Below are positions 51,601 to 52,576 of a stretch of DNA of 64,000 nt, one piece after another. The DNA is taken from the NCBI GenBank assembly GCA_963855995.1, contig OY979728.1, positions 8,233,330 to 8,297,329 on the forward strand, in the 5' to 3' direction. Origin of the DNA: Muricea muricata. Lineage: Eukaryota; Cnidaria; Anthozoa; Malacalcyonacea; Plexauridae. The notes under the pieces are model-generated. The model saw nothing but the letters and a program-made list of their open reading frames with translations. It searched no databases and was not told the DNA's origin. The translations under genes were made by a program, and so were the position numbers. The stretch's first letter is position 1; every line of letters begins with the position of its first letter.

Positions 51601-52573
51601 CAAACAAGCATTTAAGTACCGAGAAGGATCTTGATGACATATAAAGACATTTATGACGTAAGATCAACGCCACAATTTGAAAAATGAAGACATGCCTAAA
51701 CACGACCCTGGGCCATCGCAATTATACAGCGAACTTCAATCAACCGAGTATTACGGCGAGATTGCAAGACATTCGTGGACAGGCAGAAATAGAAATCTAA
51801 GCAGCGAGATGTCGTAGCATTACCATAGATACGTAATATTTTAAAAGCGCTTGGAAATAAACCTGACTGTTTCTTAATTGAAGACCTTGTTTCCCTTAAT
51901 ACCTCAGGCTTTTTAGCAAACTCGAAATCTGTTGGGGTCTTCAAGGCCAATTAAAAAACCATGTCAACAAGAGGCCAGGGATGTTTTTTTTTAATTTCAG
52001 TACCGAGCATGCACCCAGTCGACTCTCGCGGACGTTTTGGCGGAAAAAAAAACTTGACCCTCCATAAACTTACAAAGGGCTTTTTGGTGATCCCGCCGAT
52101 GATTTTTATGTATTGAAATAAGTCGCCAGACTTAATTAAAGTTCAAATCACAAGGAACTAAAATGCTGGGTATATATATGACGTCCCGTATTTCTCATTA
52201 CTGTTGCTGCTTAAACAACCTTTAGCTTGTCACTTTACTGTGTTCTACCACTATGAAACTAATGCAGTTCTTATGAGAGGCACCATGTAAACAGTCCATA
52301 AATTTTTAAATAATGTGACTCAAGCGACGAGGCAATCATCGCTATTCATTACACAACTCGTGCTTTACATCCTACCATAGTACGACTCCTTTGTTTTCGA
52401 CCAGAATTCCCACACGTTTTTGAACATTTTGACCATTTACTCCAATCGCTTATAACACAATCTGAAGGAGTGCAGATATTTCCACCAGAGCCACCGCACC
52501 CAAGTGTAGAAGGAACAACAAAAAGAAAGCTGATTGCGGCGGATAAGATTACCGTACAATCACGGAAAGCCAT
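2597..52573 (-). CDS. Giant TSP1-EGF-sushi-cadherin-EGF transmembrane protein gene with alternative first exons (whole locus)
   Basis: This entry spans the gene; exons are listed separately. Thirty-two common exons (35883 down to 2597, 11,086 coding bases) join with GT-AG borders and consistent phase throughout. With any one of four 5' cassettes the product is about 3,837-3,841 residues. Domain order: signal peptide, 8 TSP1 repeats (2 variable, 6 common), one EGF-like, one sushi/CCP, about 26 cadherin repeats, 4 EGF, an unassigned cysteine-containing domain, a transmembrane helix and a short tail with NPLYG, NPLYG and NPLFG. Cadherin repeats show the calcium-site signatures L(N/D)YE, D.D and D.NE.P. 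By family knowledge it should be a cell-surface adhesion or receptor protein. No catenin-binding tail, laminin-G domain or GPCR module is seen. The gene model is strong; the biological role is unknown. Confidence 0.88.
4745..5744 (-). CDS. Common exon 31: cadherin repeats 25-26 and EGF modules 1-4
   Basis: 1,000 bases. LNYERLDS and LNYDVRSS close the cadherin array. EGF modules follow: DPCVPLNNC..., DDCVNS... (long and atypical), NIDECHLESF... and DIDDCLLNPCG.... The D-I-D-E-C starts are the calcium-binding EGF signature. Ends in the fourth EGF at G|GTAAGT, phase 1. Confidence 0.88.
6011..6111 (-). mobile_element. tRNA-derived SINE, first part (interrupted)
   Basis: On the minus strand a pol III B-box-like GAGTTCGAATCCCGC and an A-box-like GTAGAGCGGCGG are seen, followed by the family tail (GAACAACGAAAAATTTG). 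The copy is cut at CCAATGG and resumes after 6477, so a hairpin element has inserted into it. Confidence 0.7.
6112..6482. mobile_element. Hairpin MITE inserted in a SINE
   Basis: Long imperfect inverted repeat with a near-perfect core at 6240-6340 (GTATACTTTTGTATTACG and its complement). A related copy lies at 32345-32640. The flanking SINE is split by it. Confidence 0.7.
6478..6890. repeat. Inverted pair of SINE 5'-flank/tail segments
   Basis: Arms at about 6478-6655 and 6670-6838 are inverted copies that share the CACGAAATATTTTCGTGACG and TAGATTCATATTAATATGAA segments. They form a potential 170-bp hairpin next to the interrupted SINE. Confidence 0.65.
6956..7188 (-). CDS. Common exon 30: end of cadherin repeat 24, start of 25
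   Basis: SINCSDNGIPPLYISKSF, then VNDVNEPPTGIIL and a repeat with an extra cysteine pair (LNCTDPDANQTC). Donor GAT|GTAAGT, phase 0. Confidence 0.8.
7781..8518. mobile_element. Large hairpin MITE with Tc1/mariner-like ends
   Basis: Ends TACAGGGTGTATAAAAAAAA and its inverse TTTTTTTTATACACCCTGTA, with TA at both borders. The arms (about 7781-8043 and 8183-8518) are nearly perfect inverted copies. No coding capacity. An outer inverted pair (7637-7665 with 8549-8577) encloses it. Confidence 0.8.
8952..9260. mobile_element. Hairpin MITE, CAGGGTGTCCCAC ends
   Basis: Inverted arms starting ACAGGGTGTCCCACAAAAAG and, inverted, ACAGGCTGTCCCACAAAATG. About 300 bp, non-coding. Shares terminal bases with the elements at 7781 and 57465. 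Confidence 0.75.
9505..9608. repeat. Short hairpin element
   Basis: Inverted arms around GGGATGTATGCATATACAG and CTGTATATAGCATACATCCC, with a GC-rich loop. In the intron between exons 29 and 30. Confidence 0.6.
9689..9947 (-). CDS. Common exon 29: cadherin repeat 24
   Basis: ENITVKILDANDKPSD, then a divergent cadherin repeat with LDHERNATI. Ends A|GTAAGA, phase 1. Confidence 0.78.
9978..10215 (-). mobile_element. tRNA-derived SINE copy
   Basis: Same family as 6011: minus-strand GAGCTCAAATCCCGCTCGAG B-box region, A-box region near AGCTCAATGGGCC, and the tail ATTCATATTAATCTG. Complete but diverged. Sits in the intron between common exons 28 and 29. Confidence 0.65.
10689..10816 (-). CDS. Common exon 28: rest of cadherin repeat 23
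   Basis: LTFYIEESQLLLKDSDRLDYEKQ, ending CAG|GTACAA. The junction with exon 27 gives TTG (Leu). Confidence 0.75.
11348..11498 (-). CDS. Common exon 27: start of cadherin repeat 23
   Basis: VIDVNDKPVAIIF, then VKENAKNSSTVG. The donor AACT|GTGAGC (phase 1) is needed to avoid a stop codon further on in this frame. Confidence 0.74.
11717..11896 (-). CDS. Common exon 26: rest of cadherin repeat 22
   Basis: 180 bases, phase 0-0, with LNYEEKSSYVIKVVAKDNGEP. The acceptor follows the repeat-filled intron. Confidence 0.8.
12120..12537. repeat. Pentanucleotide array (AAGGT)n in intron 25
   Basis: Near-perfect AAGGT repeats, about 73 uninterrupted copies between roughly 12165 and 12533 with imperfect edges. 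It lies in the intron between common exons 25 and 26. Open frames across it are artefacts of the repeat. Confidence 0.95.
12631..12716. repeat. Pentanucleotide array (AAGAT)n in intron 25
   Basis: About 17 copies of AAGAT. One base differs from the neighbouring AAGGT array, so it is probably a variant spread by slippage. Confidence 0.93.
12726..12957. repeat. Pentanucleotide array (TATGG)n in intron 25
   Basis: About 38 copies of TATGG, with TATGA/TATGT variants at the left edge. It ends three bases before the donor consensus of common exon 25 (12962). Confidence 0.93.
12963..13142 (-). CDS. Common exon 25: end of cadherin repeat 21, start of 22
   Basis: 180 bases, phase 0-0: INCTETGNSTF, then VTDVNEAPYNLTISKSSVEEN. 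Its donor GAC|GTTAGT borders the pentanucleotide arrays directly. Confidence 0.78.
13304..13443. repeat. Near-perfect hairpin element with GC-rich tip
   Basis: Arms ACTTATTGACTGAGACC...CAGTATGTTTTGTGGACC and their inverse, meeting at a cccgaggcgaagccgaggg tip. About 140 bp. Confidence 0.75.
13449..13697. mobile_element. MITE with TATATACTGAGTGTCAAA ends
   Basis: Terminal inverted repeats of about 18 bp (TATATACTGAGTGTCAAA and TTTGACACTCAGTATATA) bound a 250-bp non-coding segment next to the 13304 hairpin. Confidence 0.6.
13984..14055 (-). CDS. Common exon 24: 72-base exon with the degenerate calcium motif of cadherin repeat 21
   Basis: Very short exon (24 codons) with LDLE in place of LDYE. 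Acceptor CTGTAG; the donor is ACG|GTAACG at 13984 or CGC|GTAACG six bases earlier, both phase 0. Least certain exon of the chain. Confidence 0.6.
14183..14302 (-). CDS. Common exon 23: start of cadherin repeat 21
   Basis: 120 bases, phase 0-0 (VPENSEEGFVIGDLSVSDPDN). A typical cadherin first half, followed by an unusual YSCKVV strand. Confidence 0.76.
14340..14575. repeat. Interspersed repeat family R1, copy 1
   Basis: Shared by segments at about 30318-30490, 35976-36190 and 43612-43866. Marked by gttactgaacatgttt-like and atatccctggtgtcattg-like blocks and by mirrored ends (gctatccaccgg-like). Probably a MITE family. Confidence 0.55.
14654..14867 (-). CDS. Common exon 22: rest of cadherin repeat 20
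   Basis: Contains LDHENVTKF and the linker LDVNELPDNLILDNSK; phase 2 in and 0 out. The donor AAG|GTATCG is modest. Confidence 0.75.
15328..15536. repeat. AACAATGTTGTC-rich hairpin repeat
   Basis: Mirrored caacaatattgttcagc blocks. Related copies near 25960-26080, 29515-29890 and 54240-54360. Non-coding, self-complementary. Confidence 0.5.
15561..15768 (-). CDS. Common exon 21: end of cadherin repeat 19, start of 20
   Basis: Encodes GLNLTQTFKITVRDTNDRPTD and the first strands of repeat 20. Ends phase 2 at AG|GTAATT, a weaker donor but the only in-phase choice. Confidence 0.75.
16539..17115 (-). CDS. Common exon 20: cadherin repeats 18 and 19
   Basis: Begins IEDVNEPPNDIHLSN. Repeat 18 carries the HRCQL / VQCADSG cysteine pair. 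Repeat 19 has LNYENRSSW, as in repeats 7 and 13. Ends phase 1 at G|GTAGGA. Confidence 0.83.
17225..17600. repeat. ACAAGTTGT/CAACAACTTG-rich low-complexity repeat
   Basis: Many short mirrored words (caacttgcaac, acaagttgt, ttgttacaac). A related stretch lies at 15850-16045. Probably remnants of one hairpin family. Confidence 0.45.
17719..18206 (-). CDS. Common exon 19: cadherin repeats 16 (rest) and 17
   Basis: GRFSVDNK..., then two LNYE motifs and the linker TILDKNDPPENVTV. The cysteine pair of repeat 16 matches those in repeats 4 and 10. Phase 1 in, phase 0 out. Confidence 0.84.
18385..18512 (-). mobile_element. Second tRNA-derived SINE family
   Basis: On the minus strand: GTGGTATTGTGGTCACCACT (A-box-like), then CTGGGAGGCCTGAGTTCAAG (B-box-like). 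Different from the 6 kb family. It lacks a clean acceptor-stem pairing, so it is not a functional tRNA. Confidence 0.45.
18959..19166 (-). CDS. Common exon 18: end of cadherin repeat 15 and start of 16
   Basis: Starts MDKRFTIIIKNVHEAP and ends LDDDAG in phase 1. Aligned with the starts of exons 12 and 15. The donor is GTCAGT. Confidence 0.8.
19480..20081 (-). CDS. Common exon 17: cadherin repeats 14 and 15
   Basis: Starts DRNEKPSEIILS. Repeat 14 has the VALSNKMCLVHGAGSC loop and LNYE; repeat 15 has NHEE. This one exon equals exons 10+11 (or 13+14) fused, so an intron was lost here or gained in the other copies. Ends TGG|GTAAGT, phase 0. Confidence 0.84.
20420..20895. repeat. Direct duplication of about 100 bp around a hairpin
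   Basis: TAGAGTCAAACTCTT...AATAATAAATATAGAATG occurs at about 20430-20510 and 20795-20880. Between them lies a sequence with mirrored CTCTTAATTCAATCTAATGG-like words. Suggests insertion with flank duplication. Confidence 0.5.
21085..21262. repeat. Hairpin element with GCATAAAT ends
   Basis: CCATAGACCTCATGCATAAA... mirrored by ...TTTATGCATAAGATCTATG, with ATCCTAGGAA and CCAATA blocks in both arms; about 175 bp. Confidence 0.6.
21286..21516 (-). CDS. Common exon 16: rest of cadherin repeat 13
   Basis: 231 bases (ATISTIDPDN... LNYENKSSW). Phase 1 in and out; donor G|GTTAGT. Confidence 0.8.
22290..23349 (-). CDS. Common exon 15: cadherin repeats 10-12 and start of 13
   Basis: 1,060 bases. Encodes the end of repeat 9, three full repeats (LNYE, LNYE, LDYE) and the first strand of repeat 13. 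Ends VIG with donor G|GTAAGT, phase 1. Confidence 0.88.
24023..24439 (-). CDS. Common exon 14: cadherin repeats 8 (second half) and 9
   Basis: Begins VAISNSVCLRKGGASC and then LNFE; repeat 9 has LDHE. 417 bases, phase 0-0, with donor AAA|GTAAGT. Confidence 0.86.
25281..25430 (-). CDS. Common exon 13: cadherin repeat 8, first half
   Basis: 150 bases, phase 0-0 (LSNLQIKENCDANTIVG). Equivalent to common exon 10; starts supermodule 2. Confidence 0.82.
25505..25855. mobile_element. MITE family R2, copy 1
   Basis: About 350 bp with TGATATGTATTAA-type ends and internal cggccatgttgaatggc blocks mirrored on both sides. The same element lies inverted at 34160-34505. Confidence 0.65.
26112..26287. mobile_element. 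hAT-like MITE, copy 1
   Basis: Inverted ends around GCGTAGCCAGCCC and GGGCTGGTTACGCCACTG, about 175 bp, hairpin forming. The CAGTGGCGTA-type end resembles hAT transposons. Confidence 0.6.
26635..27972 (-). CDS. Common exon 12: end of cadherin repeat 3 and repeats 4-7
   Basis: The largest cadherin exon, 1,338 bases in phase 0-0 and uninterrupted. It carries the calcium motifs LNHE, LDFE, LDYE and LNYE of four repeats, with D-N-E-P-type linkers between. The corresponding parts of supermodules 2 and 3 are split by introns. Confidence 0.9.
28059..28150. repeat. Tandem duplication of a 49-bp unit
   Basis: AGTTCCAGCAAGCTTTGCTC...TTACCTGGCA occurs twice in a row with few differences, in the intron between exons 11 and 12. 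Confidence 0.65.
28511..28936 (-). CDS. Common exon 11: cadherin repeats 2 (second half) and 3
   Basis: Begins VALSNGDCLRHGGDFC, a two-cysteine loop before LNYE; repeat 3 carries LDHE. 426 bases, phase 0-0. Homologous to common exon 14 (417 bases). Confidence 0.86.
29284..29433 (-). CDS. Common exon 10: cadherin repeat 2, first half
   Basis: 150 bases, phase 0-0 (LSNHRIAENSDIGTVVG). Same length, phase and position as common exon 13, so it marks the start of the first six-repeat supermodule. Confidence 0.83.
29515..29890. repeat. AACAATGTTGTC-rich hairpin repeat, larger copy
   Basis: Arms GCCGACATTGTTCAATATTG and a mirrored TTGACAACATTGAACAATC end enclose about 330 bases, in the intron between exons 9 and 10. 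Confidence 0.5.
30021..30129 (-). CDS. Common exon 9: cadherin repeat 1, C-terminal part
   Basis: Completes cadherin repeat 1 (RYDLRIRSTDSGNPP) and its SDLNERPTSIQ linker. Phase 2 in, phase 0 out. Confidence 0.82.
30318..30490. repeat. Interspersed repeat family R1, copy
   Basis: Contains TCAGTAACCGGCAAAACC and AATATCCCTGGTGTCATTGC, in the inverse orientation to the 14340 copy. Confidence 0.5.
30497..30725. repeat. Hairpin element with ATAGAATAAGAA ends
   Basis: ATAGAATAAGAATACATAGAAGGGCCACTC is mirrored by GAGTGGCCCTTCTATTCATT...TTCTATG. A related fragment with TGCACTGCTGAGTGG lies near 16060-16150. Confidence 0.55.
30835..31031 (-). CDS. Common exon 8: cadherin repeat 1, N-terminal part
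   Basis: Begins ILLSGSHSVSEN and includes a DPNSQDSHTYTL strand and the LDYE calcium motif. Donor CG|GTAAGA, phase 2. Confidence 0.82.
31086..31254. mobile_element. hAT-like MITE, copy 2
   Basis: CAGTGGCGTAGCCAGCCC at the left with a decayed inverse at the right (TACGCTACTG). Same family as 26112-26287. Confidence 0.6.
31810..32009 (-). CDS. Common exon 7: rest of sushi domain and link to cadherin array
   Basis: Continues the sushi domain (GTLLGTTC...C.LKG....C...GTW......YC), with the usual four cysteines and the Trp. Ends with INDPPTQ, the usual lead-in to a cadherin repeat. Confidence 0.8.
32025..32225. repeat. Degenerate TATGG/TATAG repeat patch
   Basis: Imperfect runs of tatggta-like units in the intron before common exon 7. 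A decayed relative of the TATGG array in intron 25; a second small patch lies near 32750-32830. Confidence 0.6.
32345..32640. mobile_element. Hairpin MITE, second copy of the 6.1 kb element
   Basis: TGTAGAAAATATAGCC...AATTTTGTA is mirrored by TACAAAATTTGCCAAC...GGCTATATTTTCTACA. A small GC-tipped hairpin (32250-32310, GAGGGGCCGCAGGCCCC) precedes it. Confidence 0.65.
32850..33000 (-). CDS. Common exon 6: EGF-like module and start of sushi domain
   Basis: Encodes a cysteine-rich EGF-like module (NNGCEHKCTNGVCSCNAGY...C), then the first part of a sushi/CCP domain (DCGTVSLTYCAPG). The end is phase 1 inside the sushi domain. Confidence 0.78.
33166..33285 (-). CDS. Common exon 5: TSP1-8
   Basis: A 120-base, phase 0-0 exon that encodes one short TSP1 repeat (GQWSSWGNCDQKC). 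It sits between a TTTCAG acceptor and a CAG|GTATTC donor. Confidence 0.82.
33430..33707 (-). CDS. Common exon 4: rest of TSP1-6 and TSP1-7
   Basis: Completes TSP1-6 (NSFRTRTVQRP...CGG) and encodes TSP1-7 (GAWSSWSICDNGCGQG). Ends CAG|GTAAAC, phase 0. Confidence 0.83.
33813..34032 (-). CDS. Common exon 3: TSP1-5 and half of TSP1-6
   Basis: Starts phase 0 with VSSWSRWQAC and contains one complete repeat plus the WSAWSSCSSTCGQG half of the next. WxxW motifs typical of C-mannosylated TSP1 repeats are present. Donor G|GTGGGT, phase 1. Confidence 0.83.
34160..34505. mobile_element. MITE family R2, copy 2 (inverted)
   Basis: Inverted homologue of 25505-25855: TTGATATGTATCAAAGCTGG end, GCGGCCATGTTGGATGGCCC block, and a CAGTCTTAATACATATCA end. 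Confidence 0.65.
35141..35271 (-). CDS. Common exon 2: rest of TSP1-4
   Basis: Acceptor CTGTAG, phase 1. Completes the WSKCSSSCSVNSG...TRSR part of the repeat and its last cysteines. Ends CAA|GTAAGT, phase 0. Confidence 0.83.
35657..35883 (-). CDS. Common exon 1: TSP1-3 and start of TSP1-4
   Basis: The first exon shared by all cassettes. The acceptor GTAG|A supplies the third base of an Arg codon, then CCPRNC and a TSP1 repeat (GSWGSWGSCNAAC). The next repeat starts CCRRNCVMSSWTAW and is cut in the middle at donor A|GTAAGT, phase 1. Confidence 0.85.
35976..36190. repeat. Interspersed repeat family R1, copy
   Basis: Contains GTTACTGAACATGTTTGGAA and a GATAGC-type mirrored end; similar to 14340-14575. 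In the intron just upstream of common exon 1. Confidence 0.55.
37205..37420. repeat. Long hairpin element
   Basis: Arms of about 70 bp: AACATCTTGTAAACTCAAGA...CGGTGA and the inverse TCACCGCAAAATTG...TTTAAAAGATGTT. Lies between cassette V4 and common exon 1. Confidence 0.7.
39148..39581 (-). CDS. Variable cassette V4: signal peptide plus two TSP1 repeats
   Basis: Single exon of 434 coding bases, the cassette nearest the common exons. The start at 39581 gives a signal peptide (MSFRRLALFAVILLYVFTH), then a basic/Pro linker, TSP1-1 (YGWGRWSSCSATCGYGG) and TSP1-2 (YTWLSWSSCSVTCGYG). It ends CGNG plus CG at donor CG|GTAGGC, phase 2, the same arrangement as V3. Read-through gives CGG TAG. Similarity to V3 extends past the donor and into the upstream DNA, so the pair arose by tandem duplication. 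Confidence 0.78.
39735..39744 (-). promoter_or_regulatory. Candidate TATA-like element of cassette V4
   Basis: On the minus strand this reads ATAAATAGTT, about 155 bases upstream of the V4 start codon. The same ten bases occur upstream of V3, and both lie just beyond a stretch of shared upstream sequence. The transcription start is not known, so function is inferred from position and conservation only. Confidence 0.3.
40190..40360. repeat. Hairpin element with GC-rich tip
   Basis: GAGATGTTTTGGTGTACAAT...TTTTGACTCGCC is mirrored by GGCTCGTCAAAA...GTACACTAAAACATCC. It helps explain why the V4 upstream interval is longer than that of V3. Confidence 0.65.
40655..41045. repeat. Duplicated upstream block of cassette V4
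   Basis: Clearly similar to 43108-43500. Shared words include TTAACCAAAT, AATAAGGCGCT, TTCGCTTGTTTGCC and TTTAGTTCACACAAAGGCAC. With the V3/V4 exons this marks a tandem duplication. Confidence 0.75.
42125..42564 (-). CDS. Variable cassette V3: signal peptide plus two TSP1 repeats
   Basis: Single exon of 440 coding bases. The start at 42564 opens a strong signal peptide (MGLRLLLLLATILFCVFT); an in-frame Met at 42669 would put 35 mostly polar residues in front of it. A basic/Pro linker leads into TSP1-1 (SSWSSWSSCTATCGFGG) and TSP1-2 (YTWLSWSSCSVTCGRNG). The end is CGDG plus CG at donor CG|GTAGGC, phase 2; CG+A from the common exon restores Arg. Read-through gives CGG TAG, an immediate stop. 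Close paralogue of V4. Confidence 0.78.
42685..42694 (-). promoter_or_regulatory. Candidate TATA-like element of cassette V3
   Basis: ATAAATAGTT on the minus strand, about 121 bases upstream of the V3 start codon and identical to the element upstream of V4. Conservation between the duplicated cassettes supports a separate promoter for each, but no transcript evidence is available. Confidence 0.3.
43108..43500. repeat. Duplicated upstream block of cassette V3
   Basis: Counterpart of 40655-41045, in the same orientation. It begins about 545 bases upstream of the V3 ATG versus about 1,075 for V4. May hold shared regulatory DNA. Confidence 0.75.
43612..43866. repeat. Interspersed repeat family R1, copy
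   Basis: Contains AATATCCCTGTTGTCAATTG and CAGTAACTGG blocks, like the copies at 14340 and 30318. Lies upstream of cassette V3. Confidence 0.5.
44887..44965. repeat. GATGAAGATCCGAGCTTACGG repeat tail
   Basis: One of three related 70-base segments (also about 41490-41560 and 49063-49130) ending in TTTACGTGGTGTTTCCACAA. Likely the 3' end of an unidentified retroelement or SINE. Confidence 0.5.
45135..45320. repeat. Long hairpin element with GC-rich tip
   Basis: AATACATGGGTGC...AATACCAGATTTATTTCTCGTGTTGAACATGATAT is mirrored exactly around a CACTCGTTCGCTGCGCTCACTCG tip. Confidence 0.75.
46655..46793 (-). mobile_element. tRNA-derived SINE copy (diverged)
   Basis: Minus-strand GAGTTTAAATCCTGC B-box with the family's flanking sequence (TGCCAATTCCAGTTGGGTCG side). 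Older, more mutated copy in the cassette region between V2 and V3. Confidence 0.55.
47066..47170. repeat. Short hairpin, TGAAACGATATAA ends
   Basis: CTGAAACGATATAACAACAG...GACGTTTC and its inverse. It lies about 60 bases downstream of the V2 donor, within the intron. Confidence 0.65.
47239..47666 (-). CDS. Variable cassette V2: signal peptide plus two TSP1 repeats
   Basis: Single exon of 428 coding bases. I chose the second Met (47666) because it directly precedes a clean signal peptide (MRIPRSLIIAVLFGILFLT); an upstream in-frame Met at 47708 adds 14 polar residues. After the signal comes a run of about eight Arg, then TSP1-1 (SSWGSWGSCSASCGYYG) and TSP1-2 (YSWTAWSRCSATCSYG). It ends CGDG plus AG at donor AG|GTATTC, phase 2. 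Without splicing it would add Tyr-Ser-Ser-Leu and stop at 47223. A TGACGTCA (CRE-like) site lies about 100 bases upstream of the ATG. Confidence 0.78.
47766..47773. promoter_or_regulatory. CRE-like palindrome upstream of cassette V2
   Basis: A perfect TGACGTCA palindrome about 100 bases upstream of the V2 start codon. It matches the CREB/ATF consensus. A single 8-bp match can be chance; its position gives modest support. Confidence 0.25.
48140..48320 (+). mobile_element. tRNA-derived SINE copy
   Basis: Plus-strand copy: AGCTCGATTGATAGAGCGGC (A-box), GCGAGTTCAAATCCCGCTCG (B-box), then ACGAATTTTTCGTTGTTCTC and the ATTAATATGAATC tail. Lies between cassettes V2 and V1. Confidence 0.7.
48422..48566. 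repeat. Hairpin element
   Basis: GAGATTAATATAATACGAGTGATGTTTGAAAA is mirrored by TTTTCAAACATCACGAGTATTATTAATCCC; 145 bp. Confidence 0.65.
49722..50178. mobile_element. MITE with internal 14-bp tandem array
   Basis: Inverted ends CCCCGTACAGACGAGCAAGC and CTTGCTCGTCTGTACGGGGG. The left interior holds about seven copies of TTGACAAGTTGTCC (49795-49890). About 455 bp. Confidence 0.75.
50233..50465 (-). CDS. Variable cassette V1, exon 2: rest of TSP1-1 and TSP1-2
   Basis: The acceptor (polypyrimidine tract then CAG) at 50465 opens in phase 0 and completes TSP1-1 (WCGGKCPYSF...CPGTCCPIPC). A full second TSP1 follows (YRWSSWSSCSVTCGYG) and ends CGDG plus AG, at a strong donor AG|GTAAGC in phase 2. 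Joined to the common exon at 35883 this gives an Arg codon and then CCPRNC. Read-through of the donor gives AGG TAA, an immediate stop. Confidence 0.78.
50700..51240 (-). pseudogene. Truncated non-LTR retrotransposon (LINE) 3' end
   Basis: A minus-strand frame at 50823-51134 reads VFHSSLPDYLSNQTERIQKRALRLLF...SYKKTLEETGMLTLYERR. This matches the familiar C-terminal region after the reverse transcriptase of CR1/Jockey-type LINEs. No catalytic YADD region remains; the frame is broken upstream and the 3' flank is AT-rich. An immobile relic in the V1 intron region. Confidence 0.65.
52376..52573 (-). CDS. Variable cassette V1, exon 1: signal peptide and start of TSP1
   Basis: First exon of the most distal cassette, 66 codons from the ATG at 52573. 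A hydrophobic signal peptide (residues about 7-24) precedes a short Gly/Cys segment and the first half of a TSP1 repeat (SDWSKWSKCSKTCG). The exon ends ATG|GTAGGA in phase 0. Joined to the acceptor at 50465, the TSP1 strand aligns without gaps to the other cassettes. V1 is the only cassette with an intron inside its TSP1 repeat. Confidence 0.75.
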
Positions 52574-52576
52574 TCA

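Noticed and set aside
51360-51644. 94-codon plus-strand frame downstream of the LINE relic
   Set aside because: No domain or exon support; it contains a low-complexity C-run and is likely intronic repeat DNA.
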